The notes under the pieces were generated by a model. That model had not been told where the DNA came from and did not search any database. It saw only the letters and a list, made by a program, of their open reading frames with translations. 64,000 nt of DNA from Elymus sibiricus (Eukaryota > Streptophyta > Magnoliopsida > Poales > Poaceae), in NCBI GenBank assembly GCA_039707655.1, contig CM077668.1, positions 64,497,086 to 64,561,085 of the forward strand, written 5' to 3'. Below, in pieces: positions 44,720-56,474 of this stretch (position 1 is the stretch's first letter; each line of letters opens with the position of its first letter). The translations under genes were made by a program, and so were the position numbers.

Positions 44720-46047
44720 CTACTCTCTTTTAGGATAAACTGAAAAGAATAAGAATGCCCCTGCATCTCCATGGTGGAGCACAGAGATCCACCGATCTCT
44801 AATTTCTGGTCTGCACTCATTCAATATTTGCCGCCATTCATCAATTTTGAGGCGTCCATCTCGTGGGTTTGCAGTCGAGTAGGTGCCTTTGAAATTGGTC
44901 TTCTGATGGCAAATAATTGTCATCTCACCTTGCGCATCCATCGCCGCAGGCACAACAACTCTTGGGAGCTTCTGTTGAAGAACAACATAGTAACATAGTA
45001 AGCCGTGTAGTTTATTTCAGATGGACTAGTGGCACAATAATAGTACAAAATCATACCATGCATTTTTTATGAATGTTGGTATTGCTAAACTTGTGGACTA
45101 GTGGCACGTATGGTGTAGTATTTGGACCAGCTCCGTAAGTGCCCTTAAACGACTCAACATCATTAACAAAGGAGACAAGATAATTCTTCTCCTCCCAAGT
45201 AAGCTCGGAGCCAGCAGTGTAATAGGTCTCGTCTACTATATTCCGTATTTTTCTTCGAGATAGAAAATAAGCTGTAGATTTTAATTAAAATGTTAAGTTA
45301 GGAGTGAGTAACAAATATTTTAAGATAGATTACTTGACAAATTTGTTTAAGAAACTCACACGGAGGAAAAATAGGAATCATGTCTATTTCCACCCAAATG
45401 TCTTGATCAAAATGAGGAAAGGTGCCTTGAAAGATGCCAATATCAAAGGTTATACTCATACCCTCCTCAAATCCGTAAGCCTTGCATAATCCTTTCCAGT
45501 TAGCGCAACCAAAATATGTGTGATCTACTTCATTGTAGATGCTAGCTTCGAAAACGAAACCATGTTTCGTCTTCAGGTAAACAGTCCTTTCAGCAACATC
45601 ATCCCTGTCTTCGACATGCAGCTTGTCTAGGACAAAAGGCCTTGCATAGCAGGAGATGCACTAGTCGGATTGAGAAAAAAACAGAAATCACACGTTAAAA
45701 CAAAAATCTTGAGACATGTTTAGTTAAGAAGAAAATATGTGCAGAAATTACTGTATAATATTTGTAGTCCTCTTTAAGCGTTAGCGAGAAGTACCTATCG
45801 TCCTCTAGATGAGGATCGTCGCACATACCCCCGTTGTCGGAACAGTAGGGGCACTCGGGGATCCCATCGAGCTCATCCTCATTCATTTGCTGTGTTCATA
45901 GATGGAAGATTAAAAATCAACAAAAATAATTCATAAAGGTAATACGTGCGATCACGCATTACCAACACTGCGTGTGCCGCCGCCTCGGCGAGGTCGGACC
46001 ATTGTATCTTGACCATGTTGGGGTTTTGAATCTGGGGCGCCCACTTT
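44720..46047 (-). CDS. B3-like DNA-binding-domain protein carried by CACTA C (five exons)
   Basis: Minus-strand exons 46047-45963, 45889-45752, 45660-45360, 45271-45057 and 44971-44720 join in frame with GT-AG borders and no internal stop, giving about 329 residues, or about 318 from the in-frame ATG at 46016. The upstream end is uncertain because the first exon opens in mid-codon. Exon 2 has a CPYC…C cluster (IPECPYCSDNGGMCDDP). Exon 3 has a B3-like block (RPFVLDKLHVEDRDDVAERT, VYLKTKHGFVFEASIYNE, NWKGLCKAYGFEEGMSITFD). Exons 4-5 contain a second B3-like block (LPRVVVPAAMDAQGEM … WISVLHHGDAGAFLFF). B3 domains bind DNA in plant transcription factors. The family call is from pattern only; the good preservation inside a transposon is notable. 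Confidence 0.65.
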
Positions 46048-46342
46048 CTAGAAATTGAAGACAATATGAATCACAAACTAATGGAGTCGGCTCATATGTA
46101 AGCAAATTAAACATGCATATAGCAATCTTCATAGAAACATAAAAATTACGTTCAGAAGCATCGATCATAGCTAGAGATCACATAAAGGCAGTGCAGCACT
46201 AGTTCACAACATGAAATTAAGTTCAGCTCCGTCATAGCAACATGAAATTAAGTTCAGCTCCGTCATAGCAACATGAAATTAAGTTCACACAGATCATATA
46301 GATCAAATAAAGGCAGTGCAACACTAGTTCACAAGCAAACGC

Positions 46343-46645
46343 TTAGCTCTGTCCAGAGCTATCCTCGTCTCCATCCTCGTCTCCAATCATCTTCTTGATC
46401 TCGGCTAGGGCGGTCTTCATAGCTTCGGTGGCTGTACGCGCAATCGCGGCGGCTCCTCGCGCTCTTCCTGTGGCTGCTCGCGCAAGATAGCGAGATGCTG
46501 CATCTCTGTTGGCGCATGTTTCAGCACTCTAGGCAGCTAGTAGATTGCTCTCCACAATGGAGAGCGCGACTACCGTGTAATGAGCCACCCTCGAGACGGA
46601 GTCTACAACTGCAGGAGTCAAAACGACGCGTCTTGGCTTCTCCAT
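46343..46645 (-). pseudogene. Small ORF upstream of the B3-like gene in CACTA C, one stop
   Basis: The frame opens just after an acceptor (ATTAG/ATGGAG) as MEKPRRVVLTPAVVDSVSRV. It contains an Ala/Arg-rich helix (RAATGRARGAAAIARTATEA) and ends IKKMIGDEDGDEDSSGQS. One TAG interrupts it after SNLLAA. About 100 residues. Unknown family. It is probably the first reading frame of the transcript that begins with the GC-rich leader at 47086-47480. Confidence 0.45.
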
Positions 46646-47085
46646 CTAATTCGCATTAAAAAACTTGACTTTTAGATAAACCACAATTTCATTGAAAGCA
46701 ACTATATAACAAGATGTAACAGTCGATGTGTTGTACGAAAAAAATTGGCATGACCTTTGCTAGTAATTCGACATATTGAGTGCCAGAAATTTGGCGAAAC
46801 AGAACTTAATCAACATTTCCCAAAACATTGGCACTCCTTATGAACACCTGCATCATGAATAACTAGTACAAACTTTTACTTTTACATGTACACTATCTAA
46901 TAACTAGTACTAACTTTTTCTAGTATAAATAATATGCTACGCCCAAAAAATTTACATCTACAATCTACATGTACAATAAACACTATCTACGTCCAAAAAA
47001 TCTACATCTAGTACAAACTTTTTCTAGTATAAGAACAGCAACAATCTAATCTAAATATACAATAAAAGAGAAAGATGTGGTTACC

Positions 47086-47480
47086 GGGGCGGACAGAGAC
47101 GACGGGGAGGTTGAGGACGACGGCAGCGGACGTTGAGGGCGTCGGGGATGTGGTGGACATTGGAGTCAGCGGAAGGCGAGGGCGACGGTGACCGCAAGGA
47201 CGTTCGAGGCGGCGGCGGACGGTGAGGACGTTCGATGCAGCGGCGGACGGCGGGGGCGATGGGAACGACGAGGACGAGGGGGACGGCGCCGACCTTGTAG
47301 GCGCCGGAGGGCGAGCGCGACGGTGGCGACGTCGAAGGCCGCCACAACGATGGCGACGGCGGCGACGGGCGAGAGAGACGGGGATGAAAGATTTTTGGAT
47401 AAGAATGTGGGCGGCTGCGGGTGGGTAGGGCTTAGAAACCCCAAACCATATGGTCCGCGAACAGTGACAGGCGTGTCTCA
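47086..47480 (-). promoter_or_regulatory. GC-rich leader exon of the CACTA C transcript
   Basis: A CG/CT-rich stretch read on the minus strand ends at a good donor (CGCCCCG/GTAACC near 47086). Open frames on both strands overlap and reflect composition. It starts next to the right subterminal array. Confidence 0.4.
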
Positions 47481-47489
47481 GCACCCGCC

Positions 47490-48060
47490 ACAGCTAAGTT
47501 CAAGTGGCGGGTGGCGACCACTACCCGCCACATAGAATTAGGAGTGGCGGGTGTCTTAATTTTACCCGCCATACACGCACAACTACATTTTTAGTATGTT
47601 TGCTATTTTGCAGGCATTAACTGATTTTTGGGTCACAATATAAAGAGCATAATGGTCTTCATTTGGACTTAATTTTTTTTTCTCATAGTTAATACATGAT
47701 CGAATTTGACAATTACGATATCAGTGGCGGGCGGCGAAACGCGACCGCCACTGCTATTTTTTGTAATTTTTGAACAACTCCGGCGCGAGTTGCCGAAAGA
47801 CATGTGTGGCGGGCGATTATCGCCGCCCGCCACTGCTCTATCGCCACTGCTCTTTGATAGAGCAGTGGCGGGCAGTCCAGGCTGCCCGCCACTAGAGGTC
47901 TTCACCAAAAAGGGATCTTGAAGACAGTTCACCTGTGGCGGGTACGACGTAGCGCCCGCCACTGCTGTGACAAGAGCAGTGGCGGGCACCTTTTAGTACT
48001 CGCCAGTGCTACTTCTCCAACATAGCAGTGGCGGGTGATATAGTTCGCCCGCCACTCATG
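47490..48060. repeat. Right subterminal repeats of CACTA C
   Basis: Many copies of GTGGCGGGC and GCCCGCCACTG, some as paired hairpins, up to the terminal repeat. Confidence 0.88.
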
Positions 48061-48134
48061 TGAGTTCACCTATAAGCCATTTCCTAGTAGTGTCATCTCA
48101 AAACTATAAATTAAATGCTCTCAAATCAACTAAA

Positions 48135-49175
48135 CACTACTGGAAAAATCGTCGTTACCGAGTACATTGTTGTTTGCTGAGTACCATAACACGGGATCAC
48201 GGTAAAGGACACGTAAGCCGAGTACGGCTCTCGGCAGAGAGCAGTGCACGGCATACGGTAGATGCTGCCGAGCCCCTGAGTGGAAGTACTCGGCAAACAT
48301 GACAGAACTCGGCTTATAGAGCGTATGCCAAGATCCTCACGTATGGCACCCGGCAAAGCTGTGCCACGTGGCACAGTAGTTTGCAGCTGACGGCTCCATG
48401 ATGGTGGCAATGTTTGCCGAGATCCCGTGGTACAGCACTCGGTAAACTATGTACTCGGCCAGTTATATCTCCAAACCCTAACAGCCGAGATCCTTATACT
48501 CGGCCAGTTATATCTCCCCCAAATCCGGTCGGCCGGCTGTGCTAATTACTCTAAGGAACACCGCGCGCAATGACTTGAACATGATGGTTGTCGTTGACAT
48601 CATCTAGAAATAATCTCCAACTATTTGAGGTCAATAATGCCGAGTACACCACTCGGTAAAAGGTAATTGCCGAGAACAAAGCTCGGCGAAGAAGCCACAT
48701 GTCCTACTCTGGTAGCGTCGTCCGCACTTTGCCGAGTATAAGGACTTGGATCTTGGCAAACATTGGCAGCTGGGCTTGCCTGGGCACGGGATCACCGAGT
48801 GAGTCAACTCGGCAAAAACTTCACTCGGCAAAGACAGGGTTTGCCGAGATTAGTCGAGCAAAACTCAGCAAATATTTGAGGCGACGTGCTGGCTCCTATG
48901 CTTTCAGATTCGTCGAGTAAATCCATAAAGTTCTCGGCAAACTGGTATGCCACGTGGCAGCCACCGTCTCCGTCCGGCCCGTCAAGTCCCTTTTCTTTGC
49001 CAAGTCCCTTGTTTAGTGCTCCGCGAAGAGTCTGCCGAGTCCACGTGGTCTGGTGCTCGACAAAGCCGGCTTTACCGGTAGGGTTCGGGCTGAGTACCCT
49101 TAGTTGAGAACAATACTCGGCAAAGACTTCGCCGAGTTTTTCCAGTACTCGGCAAAATCGGAAATTCCAGTAGTG
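48135..49175. mobile_element. Short non-autonomous CACTA-like element
   Basis: The left end is CACTACTGGAAAAATCG and the right end, inverted, CACTACTGGAATTTCCG. The interior is packed with GCCGAGTACTCGGCA-type palindromic repeats. The flanks aaa and gaa are a weak 3-bp duplication. About 1.04 kb, non-coding. It lies 42 bp from element C. Confidence 0.7.
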
Positions 49176-49413
49176 GAAAGACACCTGACAGTAACAAAAA
49201 ATTCATAAGAGCACACCGAACTAATTGTAATCCCCCCTTCCTCCCACCCACACAAACACACAAACAAAATCAATCTACACACATGCTTTAGTGCAACTGG
49301 GATTCTTATGGGAGTGCAGAAGTTGAGCCCTAACATTTTGTTGAGGTCATGGCTGAGCAAGAGGCACTCCACAACATTGACAAAGTCAGCCTCCTTGATT
49401 AACTTGGACTGCT

Positions 49414-50054
49414 TCATACCCCCCTCACCAGCTGGAGTTTAGAGCTTGGAACCTGGTTTATAGAAGCTAAGTAGCTAATAATGGGAATCAAAGGGCGGGT
49501 ACAACGATCCTCGCACACCATCCTCACCCGCTCTGAATGGAGCTCAATTGCGAATAGGCCGGCATCCGTGCCCACGAAAATGGTGTTTCCTCCATTGGCA
49601 AAGCCCATGATCTCTGGTGGTTCTTGGTAAGATTGGATATAGCGCCAATCGAAAGCAAATCAGACAGGTTGATGATGCTGCTTTGTACCCATCGCGCTTC
49701 AGGTTCAGGGTCATCCTCCTCCTGCTCCCTTGACCACAAGTGGAGACATGGCCCGAAGGAAATGGCAGCTCCCTGTCCACCATTGTCCGTGAGCATCAGG
49801 ACAATTCCACTGCTGAACGACTAGTCCGGCATGTCCGGTGCATTGAAGAAACCTAGGTGGTTCTTGGCCAAGTCATACTCGAGGATAAACCCCAGAGAGG
49901 ATGCAAAGTACACCAGCGAAGTCCCAACGAGCACGCCGGGCTCGGTGAAGTCAAAGGGTACATCCACAATGGTGGTCGGCTGGCCCCAAGTGCAAGTCTT
50001 CGATGAGTAAATGCAGGCCAACCTTCAGGACTCTTCGTTTATGCAGGTGAAGAC
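49414..50054 (-). pseudogene. F-box-associated-type protein fragment, cut by an LTR retrotransposon
   Basis: The minus strand encodes ACIYSSKTCTWGQPTTIVDV, GTSLVYFASSLGFILEYDLA, then GPCLHLWSREQEEDDPEPEA and GGNTIFVGTDAGLFAIELHS. This is the C-terminal beta-propeller-like region of grass F-box proteins. Stops interrupt it (TGA near 50012, TAG at 49821-49823) and a frameshift lies near 49620. The N-terminal part with the F-box is missing because a retrotransposon starts at 50055. Confidence 0.65.
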
Positions 50055-51440
50055 TGATACGTCTCAAATGTATCTACTTTTTCAAACACTTTTGCTCTTA
50101 TTTTGGACTCTAATTTGCATGATTTGAATGAAACTAACCCAGACTGACGCTGTTTTCAGCAAAACTACCATGGTGTTGTTTTTGTGCAGAAATAAAAGTT
50201 CTCGGAATTGGATGAAACTTTCTGGAGATTTTTTATTGAATAAATAAAAAATACTGGAATGAAGATCTACTGGAGGGGGGCTACCAGCTACCCACAAGAC
50301 AACAGGGTGCGCCTATCCCCCAGGGCGCACCCTGATGACTTGTGGGGCCCACAGGTGGCCGTCTGACCTAATTCCAAGCCTATAAATTCCATCTTCCCGA
50401 GAAAAAAATAAGAGAAGTTTCATCGCATTTTACGATACGGAGCCACCGCCACCTCCTGTTCTTCATCGGGAGGGCTGATCTGGAGTCCGTTTGGGGTTCC
50501 GGAGAGGGGGATTCGTCGCCGTCGTCATCATCAACCCTTCTTCATCAACAATTCCATGATGCTCACCATCGGGAGTGAGTAATTCCTTCATAGGCTTGCT
50601 GGACGGTGATGGAGATGGATGAGATTTGTCATGTAATCGAGCCAATTTGTTAGGGCTTGATCCCTAGTATCCACTATGTTCTGAGATTGATGTTGCTATG
50701 ACTTTGGTATGCTTAATGCTTGTCACTAGGGCCCGAGTGCCATGATTTCAGATCTGAACCCTTTATGTTTTGAGTTCTTGATCCTATCTGCTAGTTGTAT
50801 GCACTTGTTATTGTTCTGAACCGTAGACCCCAAGGTGACAATTATTGGGATACTCTCCGGGGATGACTGTAATTCGAGGAGTTCATGTATTCACCATATG
50901 TTAATGCTTTGTTCCGGTTCTCTATTAAAAGGAGGCCTTAATTACCCTTAGATATCCTTATTGACCCTGCTGCCATGGGAGGGTTGGACAAAAGATGTCA
51001 TGCAAGTTCTTATTATAAGCACATATGACTATGTACGGAATGCATGCCTACATTGAATTGATGAATTGGAGCTACTGAATATCGCTCTAGGTTGTGACTG
51101 TTGCATGATGAATGTCATCCATACAAAAATCCATCGTAGATCCAATGCCTATGCTTTGCTCATATTGTCTTTGCTAAGTTACTATGGTTGCTGCCGCTGT
51201 TACAATCACTACAAAACTGTTACTGTTACTATTGCTACTGTTACCGCTACTATCAAAACTATCATACTACTATGCTACTGATACTTTGCTGCAGAGAAAT
51301 AACTTTCTAGGTGTGGTTGAATTGACAACTTAACTGCTAAGGCTCATAAATATTCTTTGGCTCTCCTTGTGTCGAATCAATAAATTTGGGTGAAATACTA
51401 CCCTCGAAGACTGTTGCGATCCCCTATACTTGTTGGTCAT
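50055..51440 (+). repeat. 5' LTR of the gag-pro retrotransposon
   Basis: It starts TGATACGTCTC and ends about 10 bp before the primer-binding site, near TTGGTCATC. It is about 1.39 kb. The end is approximate because the terminal CA is altered. The 5 bp before it are aagac. Confidence 0.65.
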
Positions 51441-51496
51441 CTGGACTATTTTCTGGCGCCGTTGCCGGGGAGCATAGCTTTACCTATTGAGTTCAC

Positions 51497-54274
51497 TTGG
51501 GAGTTAAATATCTGCTGATCACTATGAAGAATCTGAAAGACTCTAAGACCAAGATCGTACCCTCTAAGACGAGGGGAGGTAAGGAACTGTCGTCTAGCTT
51601 TGCACTTGATTCACCTTCTGTTTTAAGTCGACTTGCGACACCACCACCTGCTATTCAATCTGATATGTCGCAAGTAATAGACACTGCTTCTGCTATTGAT
51701 GATACCCATGATGATGCTACTACTCTGCTTGATGAAACTGTGCCACTTGGTGATTTTCTTGATACTCAAATTGCTAAAGCTAAAGAATTTGAAAATGATG
51801 AAATTGATGAATCACCTATTACACCTAGCGCTCCTACTAGAACTAAAATGCTTAATATACCTAAGGGTTATGTTATGGATGGGGAGATTGCTAAGGAATT
51901 TCTTGCTTGTAATGATAGGGAGGATCTTAAGAAATTACTGAGTAAGCTAAAAGAAAAGGCTATGATTGAAAGAATCAAATATGATCCTAAGTTTGCAACC
52001 TCTCCTATCTTTGTTGCTGATAAGGATTATGAATGCTCTGTTGATCCTGAACTGATTACCTTGGTAGAACCTGATCCTTTTCATGGTTATGAATCAAAAA
52101 TTGTTGTGGCACATCTTACTAAACTGAATGATATAGCCACCCTATTTGCTCAAGAGGAAAAGATTTGCTATTACTATATCCTTAAGGTATTTCCTTTCTT
52201 GTTAAAGGGTGATGCTAAAGAATGGTTCAATACTGTTGCTCCTAGTTGTGTGCACAGTCCCCAGGATATGATATATTACTTCCCTGAAAAATATTTTCCT
52301 GCCCATAAGAAACAAGCTGCTTTACAGGAAATATATAACTTTGTGGAACTTGAGGAAGAGCATCTCCCTCAAGCTTGGGGGAGGCTTCTCCAATTACTAA
52401 ATGCTTTGCCTGATCATCCTCGTAAGAAGAATGAAATACTTGATATCTTTTATAATGGACTAACCGATGCTTCTAGGGACTACCTAGATAGTTGTGCTGG
52501 TTGTGTTTTCAGGGAACGAACTGTTGAACAGGCTCAGGAATTATTAAATAACATATTGAGGAATGCCGATGATTGGACACTTCCTGAACCACCACCCAAG
52601 CCAACTCCGAAGAAAAGAGGTATTCTATTCCCTAGTCCAGAGGATATGCAGGAAGCCAAGAAATCTATGAGAGAGAAAGGTATTAAATCTGAAGATGTTA
52701 AGAATCTACCACCTATTGAAGAAATTCATGGACTCGATATCCGGACACGGGTAGTAGAGGTAAATTCTCTTTATAGGTTCGATGAAGGTGATATCCCTTA
52801 TAATAAATCTCCTAGTCAGTGTTTGGTTGAATTTGATAATTTCATTGTTAAGCAAGAAAACTTTAATAAATATATAAGTGATCAATTGAAACGCAATGCT
52901 ATTATGATTGAACGCTTGAGTGATATGATGTTTAGAATTGCTAATGATGTTAAAGGCTAATGTAAACACTCATCCATGGTCCAAAGCCAGCTAGAACAAG
53001 TTGCTAAATCACAGAATGATTTGCTTAATGAGATGAATAGTAAAAACAATGATCATGATGTTAGGGTAATGACTAGAGGAGGTAAAATGACTTAGGATCC
53101 TCTGTATCCTAAAGGTCATCCTAAAAGAATTGAACAAGATTCTTAGAGAATTAATGATACTGCACCTAGCTCACCTAGGAAGACGAAAAAGAATAAGGAT
53201 AAAACTTTGCATGCTTCTAGTGAACCAGCTATAGAAAAACCCTCTGAGAATCCCAATGATGTTTCCATTTCTGATGCTGAGACACAGTCTGGTAATGAGC
53301 ATGTACCTAGTGATAATGATAATGATGATGCTAATGATGATCATGTTGATACTCAACCAGACAATAATAAAGAATCTGATAATGAAATAGAAATAGAACC
53401 TGAAGTTGAGCTTGATGACCCACCTCCTAAGAATAAAAGATATGATAAAAGAGACTTTGTTGCTAGGAAACATGGTAAAGAAAGAGAACCATGGGTTCAA
53501 AAACCCATGCCATTCCCTAGTAAAGCTTTAAAACCTAAGGAGGAAGATAATTTTAGTTGGTTTGTTGAATTGCTTAGACCTTTGTTTCTGCAAGTACCCT
53601 TGACTGAAATTATGAAAATGCCCCCTTATGCTAAGTATATGAAAGATATTGTTACTAATAAAAGGAAAATAACTGAAGCTAAAATTTCTACCATGCTTCC
53701 AAATTATTCATTCAAAGGAAAAGTACCTCAGAAATTAGGAGACCCAGGAATACCAACTATACCATGCTCCATTAAGAATAATTATGTCAAAACTGCTTTG
53801 TGTGATTTAGGAGCCGGTGTTAGTGTTATGCATTTCTCTCTATATTGAAGGTTTAACTTGAGTAAGTTGACACCTACTGAAATTTCTTTGCAAATGGCTG
53901 ATAAATCAACTGCTATACCTGTCGGTATTTGTGAGGATGTTCCTGTTGTGGTTGCTAACGTTACTATCTTAACGGACTTTGTTATTCTTGATATGCCCGA
54001 GGACGATAGCATGTCGGTTATCCTTGGTAGACCTTTTCTGAATACGGCAGGGGCTGTTATTGATTGCAACAAAAGCAAGGTCACTTTTCATGTTAATGGC
54101 AATGAGCATACGGTATATTTTTCGAAGAAGACGAATAAATTGAATAGCCTCAACTCTATTGAAAAAGGTATGATGATTACTATTGGAGGTTTTGAGTTTC
54201 CTCTTCCGGTTAATGAAAAGAAATATCAAACTCTTATTGTTGGGACAATGCATATCCAAGTTGAGGTAACCTAG
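51497..54274 (+). pseudogene. gag-pro polyprotein (retrotransposon gag plus aspartic protease), four stops, no frameshift
   Basis: One plus-strand frame runs throughout. The gag part includes LKVFPFLLKGDAKEWFNTVA, the LxL…A..W block of retrotransposon gag domains, at about residues 230-250. The protease part has ALCDLGAGVSVM (active-site D-x-G) and VILGRPFLNTAGAVID (second conserved block). Stops are TAA 52958-52960, TAG 53093-53095, TAG 53144-53146 and TGA 53846-53848. Most other frame-breaking changes are absent. No zinc knuckle, reverse transcriptase or integrase is seen, so movement would need enzymes in trans. Confidence 0.8.
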
Positions 54275-55045
54275 TGCTATGCAAAAGTTCTTCGGTTTTA
54301 TGTCAGCCGAAAATAGTTTGTTAATAAGACCTGATCAACCTTATTAATGGATTCTTTTTGAGGGGCATATGGTCGATGAATTCCGTAAGCATAATCTTCT
54401 GTACCTATAGTTTGTCCTCTATTATTTTAAGTTTAATAAAGTAAAATGCCATGCTTATCCTGTTTTCTGAATTATCCGTGCAATAAAAAATGGCCCAAAA
54501 CCAAAAGTGCTCAGAATGTCGTAAAATTTTAACACAATTTTTTATTGAATATTTAAGAATTTTTGGCACTCCCCAGGGGGGTGCACCTGTTGTCCACAAG
54601 GCAACAGGGCGCGCCCACCCCCTGGGAGCGCCATGATGCCTTGTGGGGCCCACAGGACCCCACTCACTTAGTCCACCTGCCCATTGCTTCTTCTTTCTCC
54701 AAAAAAAATCGTGGTAGCTCTTGTTCTCATGTTCTTGCTCCAAAAACTGAGATTTTCGATCTCTTTGCTCGGAGCTCCGTTTCTGAAACTGTTTTGGAGG
54801 ATTGCTCCTTGGTATGTGACTCCTCCATTGATCCAATTAGTTTTTGTTTTAGTGGTTTATATTTTGCTTATTTTGCTACTGTTGGTGCCATTGAAAATGA
54901 GCTTGCATGTTGAATTCATTTGGTTCTAAGTAGTTTGAATGCTTGATATGGCCTCTATACACTTGTAGGAGTTTTTGCTATGAATTTTGTCAAGTTTTGT
55001 TAACATCTTTTTGTAGCCCAAAAATTTCAGATTTTTTTTAGGAAG
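54275..55045. other. Non-coding spacer with sequence like part of the LTR
   Basis: CAAGGCAACAGGGCGCGCCC followed by CACCCCCTGGGAG (about 54596-54630) resembles 50296-50335 of the LTR (CAAGACAACAGGGTGCGCCT). It is probably part of the retrotransposon leader for the next ORF. Confidence 0.45.
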
Positions 55046-55805
55046 ATGAACTTGTTTAGGAGAGGTTCTTCGAGCCGAAGCCCCAAAGGAGTTTCATGTG
55101 GAGCACCGGACCTCCACCTCCCTGGTAGAGTGGAGGTCCGGCCGTGCAAGTGGCCATGCGACACCTTCATGAGCGAGGCCGGGTTCAAACATGAGTTCGA
55201 ACAATTCATGGCGAAATCCGGCTTGTCCAACTTCGTTGCAGATAAGTGTGACCAGTATCAACTTCTCACAAATTCCTTTGTGCAAAGTTTCTACTTCATG
55301 CCTAGACTGGATATACCCATGGTTCGCTTTGACTTATACGCTCAACATTTTAAAATACCATTTACTAGGTTCTGTGAATTATGTATGATTTCTTCTGAGG
55401 GCGAGTTGAGGGAACCTCGACCTGACGAGTTTGAGGATTTCCTCCCTACTTTAACTGTGGAAGAATCTAGGGGCGTGTCTAAGGTGAGAGTTACTAGTCT
55501 GCAGTTTCCTGCTGTGCATTACTTTGGTTCATTCATAGGAAAATGCTGGACTGCTAGGAAGTAGGGTGGTACGCTCAGTGCTCCTGACATGGCTATTTTA
55601 CATTGCGCACTTTTCAGTGATAGAACTTACAGCTTGGGAGGCATTGTCGCATGCCGCTTATGCACCAATAGAACTAGGGGTAGTATTCACGGCGGTATTT
55701 ATGCTACTCGCCTCGCGGGACGCCTTAATGTTTCTATTCGCCCTGATGATGACTTGCTACCTCGAGTTTATTTAGACCATCAGTCCATGATAGATCACTG
55801 TTACT
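55046..55805 (+). pseudogene. Athila-ORF1-like retrotransposon protein, truncated
   Basis: The frame starts MNLFRRGSSSRSPKGVSCGA and holds GRVEVRPCKWPCDTFMSEAG, FDLYAQHFKIPFTRFCEL, then after a TAG (55562-55564) SLGGIVACRLCTNR and GGIYATRLAGRLNVSI. These blocks match the ATHILA ORF-1 family that grass Gypsy elements carry beside gag-pol. The C-terminal part is lost at the LTR junction near 55806. Function is unknown; an envelope-like or nuclear role has been suggested for Athila-type extra ORFs. Confidence 0.6.
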
Positions 55806-56474
55806 TGTGGGCTGCGTTGGGATTTTCCCCGAAGAGGAAGGGAGATGCAATATAGTAGCGGATAGATCCCTCAGTAGAGAACCAAGGTTATCGAACCAGT
55901 AGGAGATTCATGCAAACAACCGTCGACAACACCTACACACACAAGAGCAAATACTTGCACCCAACGCGGGCAAGAGGGTTGTCAATCCCCTTGTGCTCGT
56001 TAATTGCAAGGATTAAATCTGATAGTTGTAGATAGATAAATTGCAAAGTAAATAAATTGTAGCAAGGTATTTAGGGTTTTAGTAATATGATTAAAGTAGA
56101 CCCGGGGGGCATAGTTTTCACTAGAGGCATCTCTCTCATAAGCATGGCATACGGTGCGTAAATAAATTACTGTTGGGCAATTGATAGAAAATCGCATAGT
56201 TATGACGTTATTCATGGCATGATCATGTATATAGGCATTACGTCCGTGACAAGTAGACCGACTCCTGCCTGCATCTACTACTATTACTCTACCAATCGAC
56301 CGCTATCCAGCATGCATCTATGGTATTAAGTTCATAACAAACAGAGTAACGCTTAGGCATGATGACATAATGTAGACATAATAAAACCAATCAATATGAT
56401 TAAACCCCACCGTTTTCCCCTTAGTAGCAACAATACAAATATGTGCCTCGCTACCCTTTCTGTCAGTGGGTGAC
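55806..56474 (-). mobile_element. LTR retrotransposon fragment on the minus strand
   Basis: It begins TGTGGGCTGCGTTGGGATTT and continues with CCCCGAAGAGGAAGGG and CCAAGGTTATCGAACCAGTA, sequence I recognise as very common in wheat LTR retrotransposons (LTR end, read on minus as …CCCACA). The other end is cut at 56475 by the next LTR. The preceding 5 bp are ttact. Confidence 0.5.

Larger units (their letters stand above)
44205..48092 (-). mobile_element. CACTA element C, non-autonomous, carrying a B3-like gene
   Basis: The left end is CACTACTGCAGGAATGCC. The right end, inverted, is CACTACTAGGAAATGGCTTA. Both are flanked by tca (44202-44204 and 48093-48095), a perfect 3-bp target duplication. 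Subterminal arrays of CAGTGGCGGGC / GCCCGCCACTG lie at 44220-44430 and 47480-48060. No tnp2 sequence is inside. The interior carries minus-strand exons of a B3-like gene and a small ORF, with a GC-rich leader near the right end, so transcription starts close to the right terminus as in other CACTA elements. Confidence 0.88.
50055..55805 (+). mobile_element. Gypsy-like LTR retrotransposon with gag-pro and an Athila-ORF1-like gene, no polymerase
   Basis: The 5' LTR begins TGATACGTCTCAAATGTATC (50055) and ends near 51440. A primer-binding site TGGCGCCGTTGCCGGGGA follows at 51454-51471. A gag-pro frame (51497-54274) and a further ORF (55046-55805) follow. No reverse transcriptase or integrase is present. 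The right end is cut at about 55806 by another LTR element. It resembles non-autonomous Triticeae Gypsy families such as Sabrina, but I cannot confirm the family. Confidence 0.7.

Noticed and set aside
48135..49175. CRISPR-like array because of evenly recurring CTCGGCA motifs
   Set aside because: Repeats are short, palindromic and irregularly spaced in a plant transposon. There are no spacers of constant length.
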